In this document: positions 18,284 through 27,310 of the stretch, piece by piece
How positions within the stretch are numbered: the stretch's first letter is position 1
Layout of the letters: each line of letters starts with the position of its first letter
Assembly: GCA_902786365.1 (NCBI GenBank)
Contig: CADACD010000014.1
Span: forward strand, 1 to 64,000
Length of the DNA: 64,000 nt
Direction: 5' to 3'
DNA from: an uncultured Lachnospiraceae bacterium
GTDB lineage: Bacteria > Bacillota > Clostridia > Lachnospirales > Lachnospiraceae
Notes under the pieces: generated by a model
What the model was told of the DNA's origin: nothing
Seen by the model: only the letters and a program-made list of their open reading frames with translations
Database searches by the model: none
Made by a program: the position numbers and the translations under genes

Positions 18284-19567
18284 TTATAGCTGATTATAAC
18301 GGTCACGGGGAGTCACAGAATCAATGATTCTTTCAATCTGCTCATAAACCGGAGGTTCAATCTTCTTTCTTGTCAATTCTACAAGATCCAGTTTTGTCAT
18401 TTCTACAAAATCTGTTCTCACTTTATCATTTCTGATACATTTTTTCACACAGTCAACAACCTTTTTCTTGTCCTCCTCATCAGTCATACTGATGAAATCT
18501 ATCATAATAATTCCCGAAAGATTTCTCAGTCTTAACTGATATGCTATTTCTTTTGCAGCCTCCAGATTCACATTCAATATAGTTTTTTTGATGTCTTTAC
18601 CTTTGATACATTTCCCTGTATTCACATCAATAACCACCATCGCTTCTGTCTGTTCAATCACAAGATAAGCACCTGAATTTAACCATACTTTTTTATTTCT
18701 GATTTCTTTCACTGTTTTTTCAACACTATATAATTTATGAAGCGGTAATAATTTATCATCATATAGCCTGATAATCTCTTTGTATTTTTCAATCTCATTA
18801 CAAAGAATATAATCTTTTACTTTCTGATATATAAAAAGATCATCTGTTATAATCTCATCTATTTCATTATCATAGGCACCTGTTATCATTTTCAGATACT
18901 GTGGTTCCTCCTTTTTAATCACTGAAAATCTTGTTTTATATTTTGCATTTTCTAACATTTCACGATAATTGTTCACAAGCCTGATTAACTCTTTTTCTAT
19001 CTCACCGGCATCTGCCTCTATAGCATTTGTCCTGATTACAACACCATATTTCTCACCTGTATCATGAAAAATGTCATCAAGTAATCTTGCTATACTTTTT
19101 CTCACTTCTGTCTTAAAATCATGATCACCAATTTTATTTGAAAATCCTACACCTGATTTTGAAACATTTAAAACAATATATCTTCCCGAAAAACTGATTT
19201 TGGAAGTCAGCACAGGCGCTTTTGTCTTGACAGCTTCCTTTTTTAACTGTACAAGAACCAAGTCTCCCTGACACAATGTCTGATTTGCTTTATTGTTCAA
19301 AAAAATCGGTTCCTCATCAGCAATAGAAAAGTATCCGATTTTTCCTTTCTGATATTCAACAAAGGCTGCATTAATATTTTTCACAATATCTTTAACAAAA
19401 CCGACATAAATATTGCCTGCTTTGTCATCACCAACATAATCATTTTCATGTTCTGTATTTTCACCACTATTTAGTCCTATATCACAAAATCTATTTTCTT
19501 TATGTAAACCTCTGAATAATAAATTTTTCCCATCTACAGTAACATGGGTTATGATAAGTTTACCCAT
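18284..19567 (-). CDS. rng: Ribonuclease E/G family protein
   Basis: The 427-residue protein has an N-terminal S1-like RNA-binding domain (GNIYVGFVKDIVKNINAAFVE, ~50-120). The RNase E/G core follows, with the acidic catalytic motif VVIDVNTGKC and IIMIDFISM, where two Asp bind magnesium. The E. coli-type zinc link and C-terminal scaffold are absent, so it is the short RNase G type. It processes rRNA and decays mRNA. The start has GGAGG six bases before ATG. It follows the DUF2344 gene by 37 bases, and the three-gene order radical SAM - DUF2344 - rng is conserved in Clostridia. Confidence 0.93.
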   Translation of the reverse strand: MGKLIITHVTVDGKNLLFRGLHKENRFCDIGLNSGENTEHENDYVGDDKAGNIYVGFVKDIVKNINAAFVEYQKGKIGYFSIADEEPIFLNNKANQTLCQGDLVLVQLKKEAVKTKAPVLTSKISFSGRYIVLNVSKSGVGFSNKIGDHDFKTEVRKSIARLLDDIFHDTGEKYGVVIRTNAIEADAGEIEKELIRLVNNYREMLENAKYKTRFSVIKKEEPQYLKMITGAYDNEIDEIITDDLFIYQKVKDYILCNEIEKYKEIIRLYDDKLLPLHKLYSVEKTVKEIRNKKVWLNSGAYLVIEQTEAMVVIDVNTGKCIKGKDIKKTILNVNLEAAKEIAYQLRLRNLSGIIMIDFISMTDEEDKKKVVDCVKKCIRNDKVRTDFVEMTKLDLVELTRKKIEPPVYEQIERIIDSVTPRDRYNQL

Positions 19568-19604
19568 AAAATGCCTCCATTTTTATACAATGTAAGTGTA
19601 TCTC

Positions 19605-20300
19605 TTACAAAATATCTTTTCCAAAATCTTCAAGCGGTATATTTTCACCATTTTCACTTTTGCCATAGATTTCAAGTCTCTCCGACATGATGTCAAATGG
19701 CTTTCTTTGAACAGAAAGATAATCACAGAATGCATCAATAACAAGTTCCGGTTTAATATTATTCTCACTTCCTGTTGCCAACTTCAAAAATATCGCATCT
19801 ACCCTCACATCAAAAGAGAGAATCAATGGGCGTATATTTACTAAAACCTCACTTTTTTTCGTCGCCTTTAAGATCTCTATCTTTTCCTGTGACATAAATT
19901 GTTCAAACTTTTCTTTCCACTCACTACAGGGCTCTTTTCCCTCTCGAAAACAAACAAGATAATCTGCTGCTGCAACAATTGACATTGCATTTTTAGAATC
20001 TTCTGGAAGAAGTCTGTAACTGATGACTTCCATACCATCAACCATCGCATCATTTAACCGTTTCAACATTTCCTTTGAATTGTCTGTTGAATATACCTCT
20101 ATATCAAAATATTCACCACGACTTGTAAGGCCTACACCTAAAGGTGCTGCAAATGACATTTTCTGGTGAGGGCTGAATCCTTCTGAATAAGCAATATTTA
20201 CATCTGCCCTTCTCATCACTTTCTGAAAATATCGCATAATGTCGAGGTGTCCTACAAACTTCATCGCACCTTGCTTTGCAAATTTAATTCTTATTTTCAA
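19605..20300 (-). CDS. TIGR03936/DUF2344 radical-SAM-associated protein
   Basis: The 231-residue product has the family's opening (KIRIKFAKQG, then MKFVGHLDIMRYFQKVMRRA) and FSPHQKMSFAAPLGVGLTSRGEY, a signature of DUF2344 proteins. In some genomes this domain is fused to the TIGR03960 radical SAM protein; here they are separate genes overlapping by 17 bases. The start is a TTG at 20300, eight bases after GGAGGGGG, which itself lies within the end of the upstream gene, so translation is probably coupled. The molecular role is unknown; an RNA-modification role is often assumed because of the link with rng. Confidence 0.9.
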   Translation of the reverse strand: MKIRIKFAKQGAMKFVGHLDIMRYFQKVMRRADVNIAYSEGFSPHQKMSFAAPLGVGLTSRGEYFDIEVYSTDNSKEMLKRLNDAMVDGMEVISYRLLPEDSKNAMSIVAAADYLVCFREGKEPCSEWKEKFEQFMSQEKIEILKATKKSEVLVNIRPLILSFDVRVDAIFLKLATGSENNIKPELVIDAFCDYLSVQRKPFDIMSERLEIYGKSENGENIPLEDFGKDIL

Positions 20301-22149
20301 AACAGACACCCCCTCCAAATTTTGCCACACCACATCCTGCGCATTTCATTCGGCAGTTTGGTGTAACCGTTTCTTCTTTTGCTTTTTTCCATTCGTTTTT
20401 AAGAAATTGTTTTGTCACTCCGACATCAATAAAATCCCAAGGCAATATTTCATCTGTATCGCGCTCTCTTGTGATATAAAAATCCATATCAATGTCTGTT
20501 GCCGCAATCGCCTGTTCCCACTTGTCATTGTCAAAGCTCTCTCCCCATGCATCATAGATACATCCAAGATGATAGGCATATAAAATCGTATCTGCAACAC
20601 GTCTGTCACCTCGTGCCAGCAAACCTTCAAGCACTGATACGTCAGCCTCATGCCAGTTATATTTAAGGCTCTTCTTATTCAACATTTCTTTCATCTTAGC
20701 GTTTACAATTCTTGCTTTTGAGAGAAATTCTTCTTTTGTATTCATGGAAGCCCACTGGAATGGCGTAAACGGTTTTGGCACAAAAAATGATGTACTTGCA
20801 ACCACTTGAACCTTTCCTATTCTCTGGTCTTTTGGTATCTGATAATAAAGTTCCGCAATTTTTTCTGAAAGCTCTGCAATGCCTTCCATATCACTCACTG
20901 TCTCTGTAGGAAGCCCAAGCATAAAATAAAGCTTGACACGATTCCAACCACCGTCAAAGGCAAGTTTTGCTCCATTTAATATCACTTCTTCTGTAAGTCC
21001 CTTATTAATGACATTTCTAAGTCTCTGTGAACCTGCCTCCGGTGCAAATGTCAGACTGCTCTTTCTCACATCCTGCACCTTACTCATTACATCAAGGGAA
21101 AATGCGTCAATTCTTAAAGAAGGAAGAGAGATATTAACTCCCTTTCCTTTGAATTCGTCTATCAGAAAATTAATCAAACCTTCAAGCTGCGAATAGTCAC
21201 TGGAACTTAAGGAGCTCAGAGAAATTTCCTCATGTCCTGTATTTTTCAGCATATTGTACGCTTTTTCTTTTAAGAATTCAAGGTCTCGTTCTCTCACCGG
21301 TTTATAGACAGAACCTGCCTGACAGAACCGGCATCCACGTATACATCCTCTCTGGATTTCCAAAACAACCCTGTCCTGTGTTGCCTTGATAAACGGAACT
21401 AATGGCTTGTCAGGATAATATGTATTGCTGATATCCATTACAAGCTGTTTGATAATCTTATTTTTTGCATTGACATTATTGGGCTCAAATGATTTGATTG
21501 TCCCGTCTTCATGATAGGTTACATCATAAAACATCGGCACATAAAGTCCCTCTATCTGCGCTGCCATTTCAAGAAAATCAAGACGTGTTCCTCCATTTGC
21601 CTTATTCTCCTTATATTTATCAATTAATTGAAAATAAACCATCTCACCCTCGCCAATATAAAATATATCAAAAAAAGGAGCAAGTGGTTCAGGATTGTAG
21701 GCACATGGACCTCCGCCTATCACAATCGGATCATCCTCTGTTCTATCTACTGCCATAAGTGGAATTTTACTCAAATCTAAAATCTGTAATATATTGGTAT
21801 AACACATCTCGTACTGGATTGTGATTCCAAGAAAATCAAAATCTTTTACCGACTGCTGTGACTCTAGCGCAAATAAAGGTATATCCTGCTCTCTCATGAT
21901 TTTGTCAAGGTCAAGCCACGGTGAATATACCCTCTCACAATAAATATCTTCACGCTTATTAAACATATCGTATAAAATCTGAATTCCAAGATGAGACATT
22001 CCTATTTCATATACATCCGGAAAACACATGGCAAAACGAACATCCACCTTATCGATGTCCTTTTTTACCATGTTGACTTCATTTCCGATATATCTTGCAG
22101 GTTTCTCAATGCTCATTAATATCTCATCAGATAATGCTAGCTTTCTCAA
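20284..22149 (-). CDS. TIGR03960-type B12-binding-domain radical SAM protein
   Basis: The 621-residue protein starts with the family sequence (LRKLALSDEIL, PARYIGNEVN). An N-terminal cobalamin-binding-like domain follows (FAMCFPDVYEIGMSHLG, ~30-170). The radical SAM barrel has the CxxxCxxC cluster motif in CIRGCRFCQAG (~270). The C-terminus adds a Cys-rich tail (CRMKCAGCG), possibly a second Fe-S site. The TTG at 22149 is preferred for its AGG site and homologous N-terminus. Another TTG lies 18 bases upstream. It likely modifies RNA or a ribosomal component; the substrate is unknown. It is the first gene of a three-gene operon with DUF2344 and rng. Confidence 0.92.
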   Translation of the reverse strand: MRKLALSDEILMSIEKPARYIGNEVNMVKKDIDKVDVRFAMCFPDVYEIGMSHLGIQILYDMFNKREDIYCERVYSPWLDLDKIMREQDIPLFALESQQSVKDFDFLGITIQYEMCYTNILQILDLSKIPLMAVDRTEDDPIVIGGGPCAYNPEPLAPFFDIFYIGEGEMVYFQLIDKYKENKANGGTRLDFLEMAAQIEGLYVPMFYDVTYHEDGTIKSFEPNNVNAKNKIIKQLVMDISNTYYPDKPLVPFIKATQDRVVLEIQRGCIRGCRFCQAGSVYKPVRERDLEFLKEKAYNMLKNTGHEEISLSSLSSSDYSQLEGLINFLIDEFKGKGVNISLPSLRIDAFSLDVMSKVQDVRKSSLTFAPEAGSQRLRNVINKGLTEEVILNGAKLAFDGGWNRVKLYFMLGLPTETVSDMEGIAELSEKIAELYYQIPKDQRIGKVQVVASTSFFVPKPFTPFQWASMNTKEEFLSKARIVNAKMKEMLNKKSLKYNWHEADVSVLEGLLARGDRRVADTILYAYHLGCIYDAWGESFDNDKWEQAIAATDIDMDFYITRERDTDEILPWDFIDVGVTKQFLKNEWKKAKEETVTPNCRMKCAGCGVAKFGGGVCFENKN

Positions 22150-22238
22150 AAAAATACCTACTTTCAAATATTGTTACTGCCCGAAGCATTTTTTAATTTC
22201 ACTCCACGCATTTTGCTTCAAGCATTTCTTACTTTTTA

Positions 22239-22625
22239 TTAATCTGCTATCGTTGTAAAAAAGCATGTTCTATTTCCTGTATGACATGCTGCACCTGTCT
22301 GTAAAACTTTTGCAAGCAGAGTATCATTATCACAGTCAATGATAAGTTCCTTCACATGCTGGTAGTGTCCTGATGTAAGTCCTTTAATCCATATCTCATC
22401 TCTGCTTCTGCTGTAATAAGTCATAATCCCTGATTCAACAGTGATATCAAAGGCTTCCTCATTCATATATGCCACCATCAGTACATCATTATTCTCATAA
22501 TCCTGTACAACAACAGGTATCATTTTGTCTGAATTGAGTTTAAAATCACTAAAACTCATATTGCATTTCAATTGATTCAGTGTAAGACCTGCCTCTTCAA
22601 ACTGTTTCTTAAATTCATTTTTCAT
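22239..22625 (-). CDS. hisI: Phosphoribosyl-AMP cyclohydrolase
   Basis: The 128-residue enzyme opens the adenine ring of phosphoribosyl-AMP in histidine synthesis. Its signature is complete: [44 protein letters not shown] and the metal-binding DCDNDTLL / [13 protein letters not shown]. There is no HisE pyrophosphohydrolase domain, so that activity must come from another gene. I chose the ATG at 22625 with AGG seven bases upstream. The frame extends to a TTG at 22682 with no good ribosome-binding site. It is the last gene of the his cluster here. Confidence 0.93.
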   Translation of the reverse strand: MKNEFKKQFEEAGLTLNQLKCNMSFSDFKLNSDKMIPVVVQDYENNDVLMVAYMNEEAFDITVESGIMTYYSRSRDEIWIKGLTSGHYQHVKELIIDCDNDTLLAKVLQTGAACHTGNRTCFFTTIAD

Positions 22626-22718
22626 TGACTTGCCTGTAAATCCTTTCTTACGGTTAATATTTAACAAACTTTTATCTGCCAAACTGTCTATTTGTTATTT
22701 TTTTAACTGTGTATTTCT

Positions 22719-23315
22719 TTATAGCGAACCTTTCGTTGTCATAATATCTGTAATTCTCGGATCAACAATTGTCGCTTCATCAAGTGCTTTCGCAAATGCC
22801 TTAAAAATACACTCTATCATATGATGATTATTTCCCGGAGTAAGCACCTTGATATGAAGATTCATTCCTGCGCTGTATGAAATGGCATAGAAAAATTCTT
22901 TCACCATTTCCGTGTCAAAATAACCAACTCTGTCTGTTGTAAAATCTGCATCAAACACAAGATATGGTCTTCCTGATAAATCAAGAGAACACATAACTAG
23001 TGTCTCATCCATAGGAATGGTGACACTTCCGTATCTTTTGATTGATTTTTTATCACCGATAGCTTCTTTAATTGCCGTTCCAAGAACAATTCCGGCATCT
23101 TCGATTGTATGATGTGAATCTACATACAAATCACCTTTAATATTGACTGTCAAATCAAACAATCCATGTCTCGCAAAACTTGTGAGCATATGGTCAAAAA
23201 ATCCAATTCCTGTATTAATTTTCGAATTACCGGAGCCATCAATATTCAACTCCATCGTAATGCTTGTCTCTTTGGTTACTCTGTCAAGAGCAGCCTTTCT
23301 TTCTTTACCTGCCAC
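22719..23315 (-). CDS. hisB: Imidazoleglycerol-phosphate dehydratase
   Basis: The 198-residue protein is a single-function HisB. It has duplicated manganese-binding motifs: GFFDHMLTSFARH with DSHHTIEDAGI, and the second half with GMNLHIKVLTPGNNHHMIE. No phosphatase domain is fused, as is usual outside enterobacteria. The GTG start at 23315 follows AGGAGGT with seven bases between. It dehydrates imidazoleglycerol phosphate in histidine synthesis. It lies 21 bases after hisD and 93 bases before hisI, in the same operon. Confidence 0.96.
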   Translation of the reverse strand: MAGKERKAALDRVTKETSITMELNIDGSGNSKINTGIGFFDHMLTSFARHGLFDLTVNIKGDLYVDSHHTIEDAGIVLGTAIKEAIGDKKSIKRYGSVTIPMDETLVMCSLDLSGRPYLVFDADFTTDRVGYFDTEMVKEFFYAISYSAGMNLHIKVLTPGNNHHMIECIFKAFAKALDEATIVDPRITDIMTTKGSL

Positions 23316-23336
23316 TCAAAATACCTCCTGAATCCT

Positions 23337-24632
23337 CTAGTTTTCAAATCGTACCTTGATAGAATTTGCATGTGCAGTAAGCTGCTCAGCATTTGCAAAT
23401 GCAATGATATCATCATGTATCGGTGTCAATGCTTGCTTTGAAAATGAAATGATACTAGATTTTTTAATAAAATCATCCACACTCAGTGCAGAGAAGAATT
23501 TGGCTGTTCCATTTGTCGGAAGTACGTGGTTTGGTCCCGCAAAATAATCGCCGAGTGGCTCTGAACTGTACTCTCCAAGGAATATAGCACCGGCATTCCT
23601 GATTCTTGTCATCGTATCAAACGGATTTTTAGTCACTATCTCAAGATGCTCTGATGCAATATCATTTGCTACAGATATTGCTTCCTCCATCGTCTCTGTC
23701 ACTAATATATATCCATAATTTTCAAGTGATTTTTCAATAATATTTTTTCTTAAAAGTTCACTTACAAACTTATCCACTTCCTCGGAAACCTTAGTTGCAA
23801 GCTCTTCTGATGTTGTCACCAATATCGCAGATGCCATCTCATCATGCTCTGCCTGTGAAAGCAAATCTGCCGCAACATATCTCGGATTGGCACTTTCATC
23901 TGCAAGGACAAGGATTTCGCTCGGTCCTGCAATTGAGTCAATGCTGACATGTCCATAAACTGCTTTCTTTGCTAGTGCAACATAAATATTTCCGGGACCT
24001 ACAATTTTATCAACCTTTGGAATTGACTGCGTACCATACGCAAGAGCCGCAATTGCCTGTGCTCCTCCGACTTTGTATATAATGTCAGCTCCGGCCTCTT
24101 TCGCCGCTACAAGTGTTCCTGGATTCACCTTACCTTCTGCATTAGGAGGAGTAGTCATAATAATTTTGTCAACTCCTGCCACCTTTGCAGGTACAATATT
24201 CATCAAAACTGAAGACGGATATGCAGCCTTTCCCCCCGGAACATACACTCCGACTTTTTCAAGGGCAGTCACTTTCTGTCCAAGAATACTTCCATCCGGT
24301 TTACTGTCAAACCAACTGTACTGTCTCTGTTTTTCATGATACTCTCTTATATTGACAAGAGCTTTTCTGATGATGTCAACCAATCCCGTCTTTTCAACTT
24401 CTGCATAAGCCTCTTTAATTTCCTCGTCTGTGACAACAATATTGTCCGCGTTAATATCAGCTTTATCAAACATTTTTGTATATTCAAATACTGCTTCGTC
24501 TTTTCTTTCTTTTACATTATCAAGAATCGCCTGAACTCTGTCAGAAAATTCTCCATAATTGTTCGGACTTCTCTTTAATAAATCATCTAAAATATTCTGC
24601 TTTGTCTGTTCATCTAATTTAACAATTCTCAT
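23337..24632 (-). CDS. hisD: Histidinol dehydrogenase
   Basis: The 431-residue enzyme oxidises histidinol to histidine in two NAD-dependent steps. Recognisable segments include VGVYVPGGKAAYPSSVLMN, the glycine-rich GGAQAIAALAYGT, the metal and substrate region SIAGPSEILVLAD, LLSQAEHDE (catalytic Glu-His pair), and the C-terminal FAGPNHVLPTNGTAKF. The length is normal. It follows hisG by 93 bases within the his cluster. Confidence 0.97.
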   Translation of the reverse strand: MRIVKLDEQTKQNILDDLLKRSPNNYGEFSDRVQAILDNVKERKDEAVFEYTKMFDKADINADNIVVTDEEIKEAYAEVEKTGLVDIIRKALVNIREYHEKQRQYSWFDSKPDGSILGQKVTALEKVGVYVPGGKAAYPSSVLMNIVPAKVAGVDKIIMTTPPNAEGKVNPGTLVAAKEAGADIIYKVGGAQAIAALAYGTQSIPKVDKIVGPGNIYVALAKKAVYGHVSIDSIAGPSEILVLADESANPRYVAADLLSQAEHDEMASAILVTTSEELATKVSEEVDKFVSELLRKNIIEKSLENYGYILVTETMEEAISVANDIASEHLEIVTKNPFDTMTRIRNAGAIFLGEYSSEPLGDYFAGPNHVLPTNGTAKFFSALSVDDFIKKSSIISFSKQALTPIHDDIIAFANAEQLTAHANSIKVRFEN

Positions 24633-24725
24633 TTTATATTCTCATTTTCCTTTCCTTCTTGTCTTTTTTATGTATTTTCGGCCATTTCAGTGTGAATTTT
24701 CATTTCACTTATCTCATTTATATAA

Positions 24726-25361
24726 TTATATCACTGTTTTAAGCTCATTTAACAGTTTCATGATTCTTTCATTTTCCATCTTCATGCTGACCTGATTGAC
24801 AACCATCCTCGCTGAAAGCGGACATATCTCTTCCAAAATGGTAAGTCCGTTTTCCCTTAATGTGGAACCTGTCTCAACAATATCAACAATTACCTCTGAA
24901 AGATTGACAATTGGTGCCAATTCCACAGAACCATTCAGTTTGATAATCTCAACTGTCTGATGCTTTTTATTATAGAAATAATCTTTGGCAATATTCGGAT
25001 ATTTGCTGGCAACTCTTATCATTTCGTGATGCTTAAGCAATTCACGTGCGGACTCCGGTCCACAGACACACATTCTACATTTTCCAAAACCAAGATCCAT
25101 CACCTCAAAAAGTTTTCTTCCCTCTTCAAGAATGGTATCTTTGCCCACAACACCTATATCTGCTGCCCCATACTCAACATATGTAGGAACATCGCCCGCC
25201 TTTGCAAGGAAAAACTTTAATTTCAGTTCCTCATTTACAAATATCAGTTTTCTTGTATCTTTATCCTTCATTTCCTCACATGTAATTCCGACTTTTTCAA
25301 ACATCTCCAGTGATTTTTTGGCAAGTCGTCCTTTTGCAAGTGCAAATGTTAAATATCTCAC
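24726..25361 (-). CDS. hisG: ATP phosphoribosyltransferase catalytic subunit, short form
   Basis: The 211-residue protein begins [19 protein letters not shown] and has the family signature in [23 protein letters not shown]. It lacks the C-terminal regulatory domain of long HisG, so it is the short form that works as a hetero-octamer with HisZ, encoded just upstream. It starts histidine synthesis by joining ATP and PRPP. The GTG start is preceded by AGAGAGGG. Because the his genes have no T-box or leader peptide that I can see, control may rest on feedback through HisZ. Confidence 0.96.
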   Translation of the reverse strand: MRYLTFALAKGRLAKKSLEMFEKVGITCEEMKDKDTRKLIFVNEELKLKFFLAKAGDVPTYVEYGAADIGVVGKDTILEEGRKLFEVMDLGFGKCRMCVCGPESARELLKHHEMIRVASKYPNIAKDYFYNKKHQTVEIIKLNGSVELAPIVNLSEVIVDIVETGSTLRENGLTILEEICPLSARMVVNQVSMKMENERIMKLLNELKTVI

Positions 25362-25454
25362 TTGTGTTTCCCTCTCTTTCCAAAAGTGTACAGTATATGT
25401 TTCTATTAAAAATTAATCTGACTATTAATTTCACTTTTATTTTCTTAAATCATA

Positions 25455-26666
25455 CTAAATATGAATAACATCCGGCTCTTTATCGGTGATAAGTATAATC
25501 TCTTTTACTCCATAACGCAAAGCATAAGCCTTATACTCATCAATACTATGAACAGAACGCTTTCTTACCATCATTACGTGTTCGTTATTATCTCTTAATG
25601 ATTTTGTATAATGAATCGCTTTTTCCCTATTTTCAATATCATATAAAATCATTTTTTTGCTACTGTTTTTCTCGGGTTCAATATGCTGTCTTGACAATGC
25701 AACCATCAATCTGTCAAGATTAACAGCACATCCAATAGCCGGTGCATCTTTTCCGAACTGCTTGAGCAGATTGTCGTATCTTCCGCCGGTCACTATCGCA
25801 TCTCCTGTTCCGTAAGTGTAGGCTTTAAATACGATTCCTGTATAATAATCATACATGCTAAGCATAGATAAATCAAATGAAACATATTTTTCCATTCCAT
25901 AGATTTTCAGTATATTATACAATTTCTCGAGTCTTTCAATGGCATTTAAACATTCCACATTCAAATTTAATTTCTTCACTTCTTCAATCATCTCAATAGA
26001 GCCGAAATAATATTGAAAACCTAAGAAAATCTGCTTTAATTCCTCTTTTATATTCGCTTTATCTAAAACATCTTCAATTCCAAAATACTTTTTATTCTCA
26101 AGAAGTTCTCTTAATTCTTCAACTGTGTCCTCATCAAGTCCCGACTCTTTTACAAGACCTTTAAAGAACTGTGGCTGTCCGATTTCGAGCTGAAACTCCG
26201 TAAGACCTGCTTTCAAAAGTGTCTCTATCACCATAGAAGCTACCTCTGCATCAGCATCAGATGTATTGTCACCAATCAATTCTATTCCAATCTGTGTAAA
26301 TTCCTTTAATTTGCCTTGATATTCTGAATCATTAATAAATACATTTCCCGAATAACAAAAGCGGATTGGCATATCTTCATCCATAAAATACTTCGCTGCT
26401 GAACGAGCAATGGAAGGTGTCACATCAGGTCTTAAGACAAGTGTATATCCCTCACGGTCAAAAAACTTGTACATATTTTTGGATGCAACACTTCCACGCT
26501 CCTTATTGAAAATATCAAAATATTCAAATGTCGGTGTCTGTATATCGCTATAACCATATGATGAAAAAATATCGTGTATGCGTTTCTCCACGTCCTGCTT
26601 ATTCTTACATTCCTCACCATATATATCTCTCACTCCAACAGGAGTATGTAAAAGTGTACTCTTCAT
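25455..26666 (-). CDS. hisZ: ATP phosphoribosyltransferase regulatory subunit
   Basis: The 403-residue protein resembles class II histidyl-tRNA synthetases: motif 2-like LRPDVTPSIARSAAKYF and a late GDAIVTGGRYDNLLKQFG. It lacks the anticodon-binding and full catalytic set, as in HisZ, the allosteric partner of short HisG. A true HisS is less likely because hisG-short and the his genes follow directly. The ATG at 26666 is preferred, eight bases after AAAGGA. An upstream ATG at 26684 has no site. It is the first gene of the hisZ-G-D-B-I cluster; hisC, hisH, hisA, hisF and hisE are not in this window. Confidence 0.93.
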   Translation of the reverse strand: MKSTLLHTPVGVRDIYGEECKNKQDVEKRIHDIFSSYGYSDIQTPTFEYFDIFNKERGSVASKNMYKFFDREGYTLVLRPDVTPSIARSAAKYFMDEDMPIRFCYSGNVFINDSEYQGKLKEFTQIGIELIGDNTSDADAEVASMVIETLLKAGLTEFQLEIGQPQFFKGLVKESGLDEDTVEELRELLENKKYFGIEDVLDKANIKEELKQIFLGFQYYFGSIEMIEEVKKLNLNVECLNAIERLEKLYNILKIYGMEKYVSFDLSMLSMYDYYTGIVFKAYTYGTGDAIVTGGRYDNLLKQFGKDAPAIGCAVNLDRLMVALSRQHIEPEKNSSKKMILYDIENREKAIHYTKSLRDNNEHVMMVRKRSVHSIDEYKAYALRYGVKEIILITDKEPDVIHI

Positions 26667-26776
26667 TTTAAAAATCCTTTCCATTCTCGTTCATTTTGCT
26701 TTACCACATTAAAGCGTTACCTTGTTATCATATTAAAATTATTAGTCAATGATTATATCTTAAAAAGTCACATGTG

Positions 26777-27310
26777 TCAATCTCTATTTTCAAGGTCAAG
26801 TGCAACCGCCTCTAGATAGTGAATCGGAACCCCTTTCCTTGTGTTAATCTTATACTTCCTATCAATCTCTTCAAACTTGAAGCTTTTCCTTCCACCCTCC
26901 TCACTCCGTTTAAAAAATCTGTCAATCAGTTCAAATGGCAGATAATACATTTCATTTTTGTGCGTATAATAAATGATAATGAAAGAAATTCCATTCTGTT
27001 TCTCAAACTCCCTCATGAACTCAACCTGATGCCTATGGATATTCTGTATAGGAAAAGTATCAGTATTGCATTCTTTTGCATCAAAACATAGAGGAACTCC
27101 CTGTACAACACCTATGTAGTCAACTGTACTTTTCTGCTCAAAATACGCCATTGTAATATGTCTTGATTCCTTATCAATCGCAACCGGTTTAATCGGTGTA
27201 GGAATTTTTTGCACAACAGCCATACCAAGTTCACGGTATTTTTCATTTGTCAAATTTATCAGTTCTTCAAGTGTAGAGCCTCTAAGACCTCTGCTGTTCC
27301 AAGTTCCCAT
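26777..27310 (-). CDS. recU: Holliday junction resolvase RecU
   Basis: The 177-residue protein shows the RecU endonuclease core: an N-terminal basic region (GTWNSRGLRGSTLEELI), the metal-binding DYIGVVQGVPLCFDAKECN with catalytic Asp-Glu-Lys spacing, and FEKQNGISFIIIYYTH. RecU resolves Holliday junctions and loads on RecA in Gram-positive bacteria. The typical neighbour is the penicillin-binding protein gene ponA, which is not present here. The start overlaps the end of the pseudouridine synthase upstream by 29 bases, so the two are translationally coupled. Confidence 0.92.
   Translation of the reverse strand: MGTWNSRGLRGSTLEELINLTNEKYRELGMAVVQKIPTPIKPVAIDKESRHITMAYFEQKSTVDYIGVVQGVPLCFDAKECNTDTFPIQNIHRHQVEFMREFEKQNGISFIIIYYTHKNEMYYLPFELIDRFFKRSEEGGRKSFKFEEIDRKYKINTRKGVPIHYLEAVALDLENRD

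Noticed and set aside
26667..26776. T-box or riboswitch before hisZ
   Set aside because: The gap to recU is only about 110 bases and has no T-box sequence, specifier stem or terminator-antiterminator pair.
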